From the NCBI GenBank assembly GCA_037013685.1, contig CM072894.1, positions 29,883,529-29,947,528 on the forward strand: 64,000 nucleotides of DNA. Direction: 5' to 3'. Each line of letters begins with the position of its first letter. The stretch's first letter is position 1. Below are positions 14,301-29,300 of the stretch, one piece after another. Source of the DNA: Acridotheres tristis. Taxonomy: Eukaryota; Chordata; Aves; Passeriformes; Sturnidae. The position numbers were made by a program, and so were the translations under genes. Under the pieces are notes generated by a model. The model searched no databases, had not been told where the DNA came from, and saw only the letters and a program-made list of their open reading frames with translations.

Positions 14301-17300
14301 ATAATTCCTTCTTTTCCTGAGGATGTCAGGCGCAATGAGCTGCTCTTTACATCAGGCTGATAGTAGATGTTATTTTCAAATATATAAATCTGGATGAGGT
14401 AAGAGAGACAGAGAGAAAAAAAAACATTTTGGTAGATATAAATGAATGTTCAGCAATGAATACATAATTTCCTCAGGCTCAGAACAGTCTACAGAATAAT
14501 TCAGCATAACTTTCCACCAACGTTGTCTTCATATTCCATTTTATTATAAAATTGGACAAACTAAACAAACTTTTAATACTTATGGCAAGCAAATCCTTCC
14601 TTTGAAATTGTCTTTCCAGTTGAAATATTTCTATTCATGTTAAAAAATATCATTACATTCCTCAAAATCATACAGAAGACAAGCTTTATAACAGCTGACT
14701 GAATAAAGAAATTTTCATCTGGTTTTCTAACTGTGAAATGAGACACACTTCTGCAAAGACACACAGGATAGTACATACATCATAAATATAAGTTACAGCT
14801 TTATGGCATGGTGTGAGAACACACTGGAGAAGCAAAAACAAATAGCAGCTTGCAGTTAACTTTTCTCAGCCTGCTGATGATTTCTGACTGACACACCAAT
14901 GTTTTACCTCAAGTGTACTATACAAATGCTCTTTATTTTTCAAGCCTGGGCTCCTCATCCTCCTCTTTCCTTCTTCACTGTCACTCATTAGCTTTGTGTG
15001 CTCTTCTTTCCCTGCTCACTTTGTTGCAAAGGGTATCAAGTTCACTAATTTTGTGAAGCTGAGCTCCAGGTTCCATGACAAAGTGCAATAAATCACAATG
15101 GCCATGTGTGCACTTCCACAGCTTAACACAAAAGTCAAAGCAACAGCAAGATTATACAGCACCTCAATTCACACTGAGAAAATGCATCTGTGACAGGGTA
15201 CCACAGCAATTCTTGCTACACCATTTCAGCACTGTATACTGAAATACAGTGTCTCAGGGAGTGAGACAGGAAGTAAACATCTTTCCACCAAAGACTATTT
15301 TAAAAGCCTGATCATTTATCATTCTCTCATACTTCTATAATAAACGACTTATGGGAAAATACTAACCAAAGAGCAAAGTTTTATTATCACTATTACTGCT
15401 GTTCCCCTTGCTTCTAAATTACCCTCTGAAATAGATTTCCCTATGAGTCCCCAAACTAATGATTTTTAACAGTAGCCATTTCATTATTTCTGCTGCAGAA
15501 AGCTATAAAGCTGAGTTTTTTTCATACCATGAGCAATGCAATGGTTTTAACCATCACTGGGAATCAGGGGTGACTTGGAAGTAAGTCCTTTATGATCAGA
15601 ATTCAAAGCTCAGCAGTGAGTTCAAAACTGAAGCAAAAATAGTTGAACCAGTTTGAATAATCCAAAATGCACTTTTATTTCTAACATAAAAGAGATGAAT
15701 ATGAGCAAAACCAAGGCATAGTTAACTGCTTAACCAAGAAAACTAAAATAATTTAGCCAAGTATTTGTTTTTTATGTCAACTAAAACTATTGCTATCAGA
15801 CTCCATTACAGGTAGACTAAATAGTGAACCATTCTAATGAATACTGCTTCCTATGAAGCAGCTTCTTACAGCTGACAAACTCTTCTTACATAAGCAGCAG
15901 CTTTCAAGAGGTTACCAAAAAAGGCTACTTGGTCAAATGATTCTATTTTATTTAATCTTCTTTTATTAAAATAAATCAATCTAATTAATTTTTGAAGATC
16001 AGGAGTATGATTTTTGCTTCTCTCCCCCCTTTTCAGGCTGTTAGTGTTCTTAATGGTAAAGATACCCAAATTGTCTTGTCTCTGCAGGGAAAACTTTCAT
16101 TTAAAGTGATCAGTGACAAAGTACAGGATTAAGAATTACTTGTTTTATGACTGAGCCCTGAGAAGGTTTTTAATCCTGTTGTTACTACTTAGCAGGCATT
16201 GCTAATTCCATTTGTCAGATCTCAGATAAGTAAATATCTCTGAAGGATACCCACTGTTGTGCCACTGATTGTGGCCGCATCATCTTTATTCCTCATTCAT
16301 TTCATAAAGTAGCTTTGTTTCCATCCTCAACCAGTTCTCAGTCACCCTCTGAACATCCTCACAATCTTAGGTACTCTTACCATCCAAAGCTTCACTTCTT
16401 TCTTCATCACTCCTGACACATGCTCCTTCAACTTTGAAGCTGCTCCAAACCCCAATTTTTTCTTGAATATATATATTTGAACATTTTAAAGTTCTTGAAA
16501 AACTTCAGTCACACAGCAGTTCTCTCCCTAGCAAGCCTTGAACTCACTGATTACTTGAATTTAACGTTAAAAAGGAAGAATTCACGTTCCTTTGCAGATC
16601 ATTTATGCAATACATCCAATCACGTTCCTCAACACAACTAAACTGCACATAAGTGAACATGGGTGAGTGGTTGGGGCTCTGGCAAATATGGCTCTGCACT
16701 CACTGCCTGCAGCATTCCAAAAGATCAACATCCCTATGCCTGCAAATCATCTTAGGAAGATTCACCTTTATGGTTAGTCATTTAATCTCATCTGCAATTT
16801 TGAATATTTGCTGTATTTCAGGAGGTGCCATTTTCCACAGGAATCCCCCAGACTGCTGTTTGCATGGACAGGAATGTACCCTTCCTACAGTGCCAGAGCC
16901 TGACCCCTGCAGCAAGAGCTGCATTCCCCTCCATCCCTGACCATGCCAAAGGGCTCATCTGTAACTATTTAACCCATTCACCACTTGGAAATAAGGACTT
17001 GGGAGTTAAAACGTTGATTTCTGCAGCGAAAGAGGCAGCAGAGGCACAACAGGAGTGATGGCACTATGGTGAAGGCTACTGAGTCATGGCCTGAGAGGCT
17101 CTCACTCCTCTCTCAGTGAACACAGGCAGTGGATTAAATTAAGCACAAGTACTTGGTGCAGCCACAGAGCTCAACCTCCCACGAGTTTGCAGCCAAGAAA
17201 GGCATTTCCAAAAAGCAGACTCACTGTGAATTGTTCTTCCCAGTATAACATTTATATGATACAAATGTACCTTACACATAGCTCTAAAATACCGAAATTT

Positions 17301-20300
17301 TAATAGATCACCCCCTGAAATGAATTCTGTTCCTAAGACTGGGAGTAGATCCTGCTTGTTTTTATCTTGTGCTTGCACATACAACACCAGCTAGCAGCAA
17401 AAAGTGGTATCGAACGTGAAGTGGCTTTAGGAGGAAAACAGACACTGACTTTATTCTGTGTTAATTATCAAGAGCCCACAAACTAAGAGTAGAAATGGAA
17501 CTATTCCTCAGCTGAAATATGCAAAAAACTTCGAGCCCCCAGAGGAAGGGAAGTCTTTAAATGCCAAGCCCTCTCCTCCCTGCACAATACCCAAGATCCT
17601 TTTCTTTGCTTCATGTATTTTTCTCTTTCTTGCTCAATTTAAACATTGCCATCAATGCTTTCTGATGGAACCTCCTTAAAGTTCTGTTTTATGCTACACT
17701 AAAATTTATTTCAAATATTTTTTTTTCAAAAACACGGAGACTAGATGAAAATTTTTATTTTTTAAGAGGCAGCTGCTCCTGCTGATGACTTGCAGTACAA
17801 GAATACCTGGAGGTTGAATTTATGAGCCACAATTTGGTTTTCAAAATTGAGTGAAAGAGAAAGTGGCTGTGAGAGAACTCAGTTACTTTTCCTATAAGAG
17901 AGACTGAAACTCTCAAACACAGCAAGATAGATAACAAATCATGACCCTGGGATAAGAATAATTGATCAGAACAAACAAAAACAAACAATCCCTTGAAGCA
18001 CAATCTTGCAAACACATTCGTCTTACCTGACTTCAGCAAGCAGAACTAAAGATGTGCCCTAAAGTTTCCAGGAAGGGGACTTCACATACTTCATCACTTT
18101 GTATATTGTGTTTTGAGCAACATCACATAAACCAAAATTTCCCTTGCTAGTCTCTCTCCACTCAGGTATATGGGAGCAAGTAATAGTAAAAGGCTTTTCT
18201 TAGTATACACATGGGTGTATTTACTGCATCACAAGTACTAAAATGTTGACTGCAACTACTGAATCTTCCCAAACTGCTAAAAAAGGAGTTTCTAACTGTG
18301 TTAGAAACAGACAGGTCAGACAGGTATTCTCAAGAATACATCAGTGGCTTCATGCCCAAAAAAGCTTCCACAGCTTTCAGGTATGATGATAAGAAAATAA
18401 ATTGAAAAAGACACAAAGTGGAACCAGGATATGCTATTGTATGTGGAAATTATTATTACGCTTTTTTTAACCTCTTCTACCCATCTTTCATGAGTATTCT
18501 TAAAAAATTTAAAACAATTTTTAGCTGAGACCTTCAGCTAATAATGCTGTAAATGGGGATAAATGTCAAAATCTACTGCCTTCAAAATTATCTGACTCTG
18601 TTTTCTTAGAGATTTTGCACATCAAGTCTTAAACCAAACAGAGAAAAAACCCACAGAATTTCCTTAATTATTTTATTAAGTACTTTACAATTAATGGAAA
18701 ACACCTGCAATAATGTTTTGGATTAGTGTGATTAACTCTTGGTAATGATCACAGTTATTTCCACTCACTATGAAGAACTAGAAGCCTTCCTTTTTCTAAT
18801 ATTCTACTTCAGCACTAATCCATCTCTTTCTTCCACATCTGGCATCCTCTAAACCATTTTTTTCATAAATTTTCTTCTAAATTAGTTCCTTCTAAAACAC
18901 TTATTTACTGTTTGCAACATGTTTCACAATTACAGGACTTTCTTTCAGGCTGAGGTCTGGAGCAGAGCCCCCAGTCCGAGTTAGGTGCAGATGGCAGACA
19001 GCTGTGAAAACAGAGACATCCACTCCCCAGCTGAACAGCAAACCTAGTGTCAGTAGCTGGAGAGGCCCCCCGTGTGTCTTTAATCATTTTGAACACTACA
19101 GGCAGAGAAAAGCTGCTAAATTACAGAAAAATACTCCACTTTTTCCCTTTTGGTGCTCCAGTGAAGCCTCCTGCGTGGCACATCCACACTCAATCCCTCC
19201 TCTGATTGCAGGGCAGCGTTTCAGTGACAGCACGAGCCTTTTCTGCTCCAGCTGGGCAGCTGCACTGCTTAGGTTTTCACTCTAAAGCCCAGGTTTTCTA
19301 GGTAGAAGAAAAGCAGAGCTGGTCTGCTCAGTCTGGAGAAGAGGAGTCTGAGAGGAGACCTCACTGCAGCTACAACTTCCTTGTGAGGGGAAGAGGAGGG
19401 GCAGACATTGATCTGTTCTGAGTAGTGACCACGGACAGGACCCAAGGGAATGGCCTCGAGTTGTGTCAGGAGAGGTTTAGGTTGGGTATGAGAAGAAGGT
19501 TCTTCCCCCACATGCTGGCTGGGGACTGAAACAGGCTGGAAGGAAAGGAACTGTGGAGTGTGGCTACAGGTATTGTTTGCCATTACATGGATCCATCAGG
19601 ATGATCACCTTGTTCAAGGAGTGCCAACTAAACGCTAAAGCTGGAAGCAGATGCAGCTGGAAAGGAAACAAAGAAGTCACCTGTATCTATATATCTTTGG
19701 TTAGAAAAAAATCCGTTCAACAAGCACTGGTCTCTTTCTGTACAGGTGAGAGTTCTACCCGTGATGCGAGAAAATCATCAGATTCTTCCACAGAATCTTG
19801 GACCAATAAATGGATAAATAACTATTCCAATCTGGAACAACTTCAGCACTCCTGCTTAACACCCCAGAGACTGTGACAGTCTTCCTTACCTTTCACACTG
19901 AAAAGATGAGCTATGACAAGACTAAAGAATTTCTGGTGGTGTCCAGCAGGAGACCTTCAGGCATTCAGGAATGCCTGTGCTGCTCATGGCGGCACTCTGG
20001 CCATGGGGCATGGCCTCCTCAGCACTGCTGGATGACCTCGGCAAGGACACACAGCTCACCCCTCCCTGGGCCAGCTCAGCTCGGAGCTGACCTTCCCTCG
20101 TGGCTCTCTGCAGAGGGACGAGAACATTTGTGTGTTTTTACCAAATAAAAGCAGCGTCAGTGCCCAGTGCCCCACACAGCCCGGCCCGGTGCCTCACACC
20201 GCCATGGCTGTGCCTCAGCGCAGGCCCCACCATCGCTGCTTTCCTCAGCACTCAGCAAAATTCCAGCCCTTCTTGTGACACTGCCAGCCAATTAGTTGGG

Positions 20301-23300
20301 TAATTAATTCTTCAAAAGCTTCAAGATGCTTTTCCATCTGGACTTGCCTCTTACCATTTGTTCTGTCTCATGTCTTACCATACATTAGCCAGGGCCAAAT
20401 CCAGCTGCCCCCAGTCAGATTTCCAGATGAAAAGTTTTTTCACTAACAACCATTAATATAAATAATATCAGCTATTAATGAGCAGAACAGAGTCAAATAA
20501 AGAATATTTTCTTAGTAGTCCTGCAAATATTGTACTTTGCTCTTCAGAGATTAAACCACGATTTCTCCAGTTTCAGGGACGGCGCTAAGTTTATAGTGCA
20601 TGATAACGTGTATGCACACATATATATTGTATATATCCAAAGAGCTTATGCCCTTCTGTTCTAGAACATATGGAAAGTCCAGCACAAAAAACAGTCTTGC
20701 ATGGAAGAAATAAGTAAGTGGCATATTAAATGAAATCATTAATTTTAGATTTATTTTTAAGTAGTTTCTATTCTAAAAATGTGGTCTCAATTCCTACTCT
20801 TGCTTTCACCATAATTATGGAAAAATGCAGATATCCATGCACTTCCTTTGACTTGTAAGTAATATTAGAACTAACTTTGGATTGCAGGAAAAAATTAAAA
20901 TCAAAGCCCTGCATCCACATTAAAACAATTTGGTTGCCAGTTTTCAACAGCTGCTGTTAAGGTAGCAAGTTTGGTTTTCATTCAAGTTTAATTTCATTTA
21001 AAGTATTTGTTTCTACCTACTGCTTCACAGATCAGAAAAATTCTAGGAATAGCTCCATTTCAGAAATTTACAATTAGTTGTCAGCAATTTAAAAAATACA
21101 GCAAATCACCCATAGGATCTATCAGTACAATAGCTTTTAAATGAATAAGTGGCTTGACATTTTCTCTATCACCATTCAGCATCCTCCAAAGTTCTAACAG
21201 ACAATTTTTTTCTGAGAGCCACTGATTACGTTATTTTTAGTCACAGCATAATATCTGCTCTCTTCTTCAAGCCCAAACTGAGCAAACATTTCCATGTCAT
21301 CTGTGATTTCACTTACTATACTCCTGGGATACACAGACTTAAACTGAGATTGTCAGACCATTATTATGCCTACTGTTACAGAAGATGAGCATCCCTTCCT
21401 GCCCTTTTTCCTTGCCAAAATCTTATTTACTTGAAGCAGATTCCTGCTGAAAAACAAGGTGTAGTTTAGATTACGTGTTTTGTGTGCCAATGCAACAACA
21501 GTGTAACCGCTATTTTCTTTTTTTCTTTTTCCGTTTTACAGAAAACAGAAATGCTCCTTTGAGGAAGAAAACATCATGCAGAAGGACTGGACACACGGTG
21601 CTAAACAGGAACAGTTTTTTGCTACACCAAGCTGGAAGTTCCACGATGGCAATCCAAACCTCCTGGCCTGTATCAAAGCTCCCCTGTGGTCAAGAGCCAC
21701 AGGGCACATGGTGGAGAGAGCCACAGAAACCCTTCAGGGCTCTATTTGGGAGCAGGAAAGAGGTGGCTTTTCCTGTGCTCTGTGCTGACCTGGTGGTGTG
21801 ATGCCATTTGCCTCATTTTTATCAACAGCTGGAGACTCATAACTCTGCTGGCACAGGGGTCACCCGTGGTCAGGACCACAGGTACACCACCAGCCTTCCT
21901 GTGACAATGCTCAGGAGTATTTCCAAATCAGGAGTTGATTTACTGCTCCACACAGATGAATGGTACACACATTGTGTACAAAATCACATTGTCAAAGCAC
22001 TTTTCTGGGAGGTACTTTGCACTTTGTTGGAAAAGGAGCAAAATCAAGGGTCGGAGTCTGCCATTCTTGGCCACAGTAATCAGCAGTGGAAGAAGCTCCA
22101 TGGTAATGAAGAGGCTACTCACTCATTGAGAGGAAAGTGAAATGTAAGGTGGCAAGCTACCACCCCAAATACTCATAATGCATTTCACTGGTGGGACTGA
22201 TTATCCTGCTAATATCTTTCTTACAGCAGCCATCTCTAAAACCAAAGAGAATTATTATATTTCAGATAATATAAACAACAGAAATGTGGCTTATAAAGCT
22301 TTTTTAAATGTGAATTTTAGAACTCTAGAATATTCATTAGTGACTTAGTGAGTTACAATTTCGCAGGCTTCTTCCAAAAGCCTTCTATTTTTTTTCTCAC
22401 ATTTTACAAATGTTCTATACAGATCACATATCTTGCAGGATGACAATTTAAATAAAAGTTTTATGGGATTGTATTGCAAAGCAGCTTTATTTCCTATTTC
22501 TTTCCCCTATGTTGTATTTGTAGTCTATTTAGATTGTGAGCTCTCTCACAGACAGGATTGCAGGCTACAATGTCTGATCTGGTTTGCAATACAGGTGCTT
22601 TGCAAGTCTCCAGGAGTACATTATGGCTCTGATCTCTTCTCTGCAGATGTTTTCTTTTTGGTTGTTTGGGGTTTGTTTTTTTTGTTTTTTTTTCTTTTGC
22701 AGGTAAATCTGTACTGGTACAAAAAAAAAATTAAATGCTCATTCAATTTACCAAGCAATGCCTGGCAGTGGACAAAAATCTGCCCTTACACTATCCATAT
22801 TCCAAAAATCATCAGACACATTGAAAATGAGGCAGAAACCAAATAATAGATAATAACAAAATTATTATAATTGTAAGCAAAAAGAACTATATTCATTCTT
22901 AAAAATACCAATTTTCTAAAGGTTGTGATTGACCTGCACAACAGTTCTTTCAGAGGAAGCTTTCAAACGTTCAGATTATGTTGTAATTACGGGAGAGAGG
23001 AAGTAGCTCTTGATCAGTAGGAGACATGGAGACCTCAAAGCACAGACACCCCAATGTCATACACTACCGTTTTCTGGTGAAATTACAATATGTTAATTTT
23101 ATTTTTGCAGTAATCAAGCTGCCAGACATAGCAGGAAGACCAGAACATCTAAGCACCACTCTTGTCTTTTGTCTAGATTAATGCCACTGCATCACAGTAA
23201 TGTGTTAGCACAATCGTTTCTGAACAACCACAAACAATCTACAAGGCCATTATATTTAATTGCTATTTAGATAGTTTATAAATCTACTGTAAACAATAGC

Positions 23301-26300
23301 AAGGATGCACTCATAATGCAGCTATAAGATTAGTTACTAATGTCATGACATAAACCAGGTCATGAACTCAGACTATCAGCAACTCCATGGTAACTCTGAT
23401 GTTTATTTATGTCCTTGATTTCCAATAAATGCAGGAAAGCGTTGCCCTCTTTTGTTTCAACACACATTAATTATGTTGCCTTTCCAATGATATTGGATCA
23501 TGATGCTCACTAAATTCACACTCTGTCTCATCCCATGACAGCTTACCCAGGAGAGCAAACATAGTGTAATATGCTATATAAATAAAATCACATATAATAT
23601 CTGAACTACAACCTATGCAGAAAGCTGCTTCATAAATCTGCTGCACAGATCACAGCAAGGCTGCCTTGCCCCCAAGCTGATGCTCTGGATCTGCTGCCTC
23701 CTCCCATGGAGCTGCCTGAAGAGCTCTGCTGGCTGCAGCACTGTGCAAAATGTCACTGAGGATTGGGCTGCTCAGCCCTTTAATCTCTGTCTAAGTGATA
23801 TGAAGAACAGACATCCAAAACCAGTGCATGCTCAGGAATTCACACTCGTCCTTCCTCACACTTACTGATCGCTTCTGACTAATGAGCCAGCATGGAGCTT
23901 ATAACAAAATCATAATCTGTCCTTACCATAAAATCTTTTAAAATGATCTCTGGTTATTTCAGGCTCATCTTACACTGATATCAAGCATTCAATTAGGCCC
24001 AGACTGATCAATCCATAACAAGCTAAACAGAAAAATTTTCAACCTAATTACTCCAGAAGAAAAAAAAAACAACAATGTTGGGAGACAGAAAAATATCTAA
24101 AGGAAATTGTAAAAGACTTGGTATCAGAAGAGGAATCTTCTGTTTCCGTTGACAAAATGGAAGAAAGCAGCATTATAACTGCACGAACAAAAGTAAAAAG
24201 ATACAGAGAAGAAAATTCTGAGCTTCTAAAGTCATACTTACATTTTCTACTATTTTTAGGGTGGTGGGCAATCCCTGAGAACTTTGTATGAAATACAAGA
24301 GCAGGGTGCCTCTGAGCATCTCCTACATGAGAAACTTAAGCAGAGTTGAACACAAAATCTGTGTTTTCAGCTGCTATTGCTGACCCAGCCCATCTTGCTT
24401 TATGGGACACATGCCTTCATGTCCCCACTGCCACACAGGGTTCAAGTTACCTGTTGTCTTTATGATGGACAAAATTTTAGTGGCTCACATCCACCTGTAC
24501 AGACTCCCCACAGCACATCCAATGCAAGAAACACAGTTTGTCCTAAAATATCTCATTAGGAATGAGACATGGTGAAATCAGGAAATTTTGACTAGCTCTT
24601 GGAACAGCACATCTGTTTGGGACAGTTCAGCATCTGGGAAACAACACCTGAAAGTAACTATTTCCTTTCCTTCCACACAAAACTTTTCCCTTCTATTTTG
24701 GAAATGCTATCACCTGCCATAAACCAAGAAGAAAATCAATGCATTGTTTTCTCTGACACCTGACTTTTCAATCCTTTTTCTCCAGCCTTGGGACTGCCAG
24801 TAGAGATACATTTCCCACAACTACACATCCACAAGCAGTTCTTGGCATTTCACTGTCTGGTTTGGGCTGAGTCAACATGAAAGCCTAAGTCACTTTAACA
24901 CAGTGCAGCAAAAGTTTAATCAGCACAACTTTTAGCACAAACACAGCGGGGAAGTCATAACCCCTCTGTAGGGAAAAAGAAACATTTATGGGCTGGCAAT
25001 GATGGAATTTAATGTCTCTTTTTCAAGAAGGACTTTGCTAAAATAGAAATAGCCAGGAGAACCGAACATAGCCAAAGTTTTTCAGCCTTGCAGAGGAGGA
25101 CAGTCACTATCACTTCCACTGACAGAAACCTGTCTATATCTCTGATGGATTTTATGCACCAAATGAGAAAACAGATTTTAACATACAGCAAACAGAACCT
25201 ATAAATGGAAGAGGTGGAGGAACCCTGCCAGAGAGCAAGAGTTCAGTGGAGTTTGTCAAGTGGGTTTTGCTGCTTCAACCTGTTCCTAGCAGAACTCTGT
25301 AGGCACTGGTAGCATCACAGAAACTCCAGTCTTTTACAAGTCTTCTGCCAAACACTTTACAAAAGGTAAATAAAAGTCGTCTTTACAATTTATTAGAACA
25401 ACTTTGGCAGAGAAAGAATCTGAACCAGAAAGGCATTAGAAATCTTCAAACTCTTCTCTTTCAACATTTTGGTGCCTTCCTCTTTGGAATCTTCCTTTTC
25501 CAAGGTGTTAAGGAACATAGAAGATAGCTGCTTTATTGGGGTTTTTTCCTCTTTTTTTATTTGCCAGATAAAATTGTCGTTTATATTACATTACCAAAAG
25601 ATGGATATGACAATTTTTCCAACCCATCCTGAGGTGTATTCCGTGGTGTACCTTTTTTTTAATCACTAAATATGAAGTGACTACATGACTGTATGGTCCA
25701 GGAATACAAGTAAGCATGCAGTGGTTTTGGGCAGAATTTTGGAGTTACATAGAAACATAGTACATAATAAAACCCAATGTTTTCCAACTCCAGTTTATCT
25801 AAGGATTCCATCAGATTTCAACTTCTGCTTCACAGTTTTTATGGGTGGCTATTTCTAAAGAATTTTAGACTTCTGAAATATAATTTTCATGTTTCCACAT
25901 TACAGAAGGCCACACATTTTTTCACACAAGAAGCACAGCAGCCCTATTTTATGAGCCATTGGACTTGCAGTTAATATTAGCTAACAGACGGAATTGTGAA
26001 TATTCAGATATGCTTTGTTACACATGGACATGTTGAACAACACGATGAGAGGTGCATATTGCTGTTTTCATTGCTCCCTGCAGACTGCTGCATGGAAAAG
26101 TCCTTAGGACTGCTCCTATCACACGTGTGACTATATTTGGTTTTCTGTGTCTTTGTGGGACTGTATGTAAATAAATATACATATATATATATAAATATAC
26201 ATATATATATACAGCCGCACAAGTAAGCACGTGAAAAAAATTTGATTTTTAGCACAGTGATATATCAAATTTCCAATATATTTGCTTCTGGATAAAAAAA

Positions 26301-29300
26301 TGCAGTACTTGTGTGCAGGGCTTCCATACTGACTCAAATATTAGCTGCATGCTAGATCAGTGATAACAGAATAAGAACCAGGGAGAGGAAACATCTTTTA
26401 TCTCCCCTCTCGATTTATTCACTATAAAGCTGCTGGGCCTTTTACTGTTCCACATGAAAAACAGTGGTAGAGGAATAATGCCCCTATAAAACATACGATT
26501 TTCTCATTATTTCTTCACCTCCTTCAAATACAGCCAAGTGGCTATTCCCACAAAGGGCCAGCAATATCTAATCCTTAATGCTCATAATTCTAAACTGCCT
26601 TGGATACTAGAACATGTTCGTTGTATTTCCCCGAGCAAATTGATGAAGAAACTTCTTTGCTCAACTTAGTCTTGCTCCATTTACAAGGTTCCATTTATAA
26701 TGATGTGGTGGTCTCCAGAGCTCACAATTTTTAAATTTAATATATCAGGCCTTCATAAGTAAAACTGTATTTTTTCCTGTTTTGTCAAACTGCATGTTTT
26801 TTCTGGCTGCATTCTCCATTCCCCTTTTCTGAGATGGGAACAAAAGCTTTCAGATGGGGTATCACTTTTGGAACTAGAGGGCATGCATTAAATGCTACTC
26901 CAATCCATATTTAAGTGGAGTGACCACCCAGAAATTGATAATGGAAAATATTAACTAGTTCAGTAGAATAGCTTCAGAGCAACTCATACTATATTTTTTC
27001 CTTTGAAATAATTTAAATTAAAAGGCAAAAAACATTTAGATTTTACAATGACAGTTTGACAAATACAAGAGAAAAATCCAATGTGTAGCAGCAGCTTGGC
27101 AGGAAGACAGTTTAACTAAGTGTTTTAGGTAACTCCAGTTCTTCTGTGGACTCAGCTGGGTGGGAAATCCTCAATCACAGGTTCCTTCCTTCAGAGAAAC
27201 GCTCAGCAGGACAAAGGACCTCCAAATGTGCTTTGAACTACAGAAGTTTGGTAATTGAACCCCTCATGCATTTTAAATGAGGTATCATACCTGAGGTTAA
27301 TGTAACAATTGAAGTGTTCTTGTTTATTTCTAGTTTTCAAAATAAATTCAAGCAGACGTTTTACTCTCAGTTTCACTGCCATCTGCCTCATTAGCATAGT
27401 CATTAAAAAGGAAAGATGAAATAAAGCCTTGACATTTCCATATGTAATTTTAAGTTAATAATCTAAAATACAGTAAGTCAAAAGAGCAGAAGACTTTGCA
27501 GATAAAAACAGCAGAAGAAATACATTTATTTAGGACTTGCTTCATTAGCATTAATAAAGCTTTTACTTCATTTGCATTTGCAAGTGTTCTTGCCAGGAGG
27601 GGGTGCCAAGTACCCACAGCACTAATTATGCAAAAAGAAAACACATGGCAAATATTTTACAGAAAGATAAATTACCATGTTTTATAGCAGTTCTACATTA
27701 CCTTGATAGACCAAACAGTAAATGGAGCTTTCAGCAAGTAATGGCTGTTAAAGCATGTGTTGAGCAAGGTAACTGTCTGAGAACAATCCTGCTAATTCCT
27801 CATTTACTAAAATTAGTCCAGGGTTTATCTGAGTACATAGAAAATAATACAACTTCAAAGAACTTTGCTGCTGCACTATTTGTCTTATCTAAAACAGTCT
27901 TTGAAACTCATTGGGAAAAAGCACTAAAATTTTGACAAAAGGCAGTTGTAAGGTAATGTCATGTTAATAACAGTCTGAGAGATATTTGAATTTTTGTGGG
28001 GCAATAGGTATTGACGGGGATGTGAAGGGAAATTGAACCCCCAAGCATGACAAAAGGATAAAGATAAGATGACTGATCACAGAGCAAATGGGCAGAGAGT
28101 TCTTGAAATGTTACATTTATTAACAGCAATTAAAGCAGACTGCTCTGGTTTATTTCTGAGTTTCTGTTTATATGCTGGATTTTAGGTAGTTTCAATACAA
28201 GGTGAGGTCCTCTTTCACTGGATCTTTTTCATTCTTTATGTAACAGCTTCCTTCAGCTTCTAAGATCTATTATTTGTGAGCAATCTTTTTAGTTGTTGTT
28301 GTTTTGGAAGATAAGGGCAACTTAGAGATTTCTAATATTTAAAGTACTTTCTAAAAACTGATGAGAACATCCTGAATCCACAATTCAGCTGCAGTCACTG
28401 AATGGTTCTTAGTGTATACGGACTACTAGGTAATTCAACTCAATCATGACCTAAATTAAAACAAAGCATTGTAAAAGCTCATCTTCAGTCCTACCATTTG
28501 ATAGTGTTATATTTTGTTGGTAGCATCAATTTTTGAAAAAGCTTCTATAAAATAATTTTCTTTAGTATTCTGGACAGTTTTACTATTTTCTTGATTTTTG
28601 TTTGGTTAAAATATGTATTGATTGATGCATAGACATTCAGCTGTCAGTCAATAGATCATTATTTATGCTGATCCATCCAAACATGTAATCCAAACATCCT
28701 TTAGAACCACTTAATATGTCAAAAGAAAAACCAGCCTGCTGCAATAACACAAAACATCTATTATGAAAGCATGGGCAAAATGACTTGCACGGACATATGT
28801 TCATAGAATAAAGTTAAATAAAATATTTTATACAAAATAAACAACTTGTATCACCACCAAGACAAAAAAAAAAAAAAAGGTATAACTTTTAAGAAAAAAG
28901 ATGCGTCAAACTGAACAACTTCTAACCACGCTTCACTGGGAGCTAGCTGAAGGCCACCCAATAACTGATCAGAAGAACTCTTTGTATCACAAGGAGCACT
29001 GCAGAAGAGCATGACAGTGTTAACAGACACTGTTAAATACAACATTGCAAACTGGAGAAATCTCCAGCCTGAATTTTAATATCCAGGCTCCTACTGCAAT
29101 ACATCCCCACAGATAGATCCAGAGTTGTCTCCCCGGTGTCAGATACAAACCAGATCCAGCACAAACACATGAAAACCTTTGCTACAAACCATGGAGAAGA
29201 TAAAGCTCAAGAAAGGAGAATGCCGGATAAAAACTGGGCATTCCAACAATAGAAGACTTTTAAAAGCTCCAAAGCATTCTTCTCCTCAGTAAAGCCTTCC

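Noticed and set aside
22433..22846. 137-codon plus-strand frame
   Set aside because: It contains a long Phe/Leu stretch from a GT-rich low-complexity run. It has no recognisable domain.
27603..27935. 110-codon plus-strand frame beginning [14 protein letters not shown]
   Set aside because: It looks fairly protein-like but matches no family I know and is antisense in an intron. I do not call it a gene without expression or conservation.
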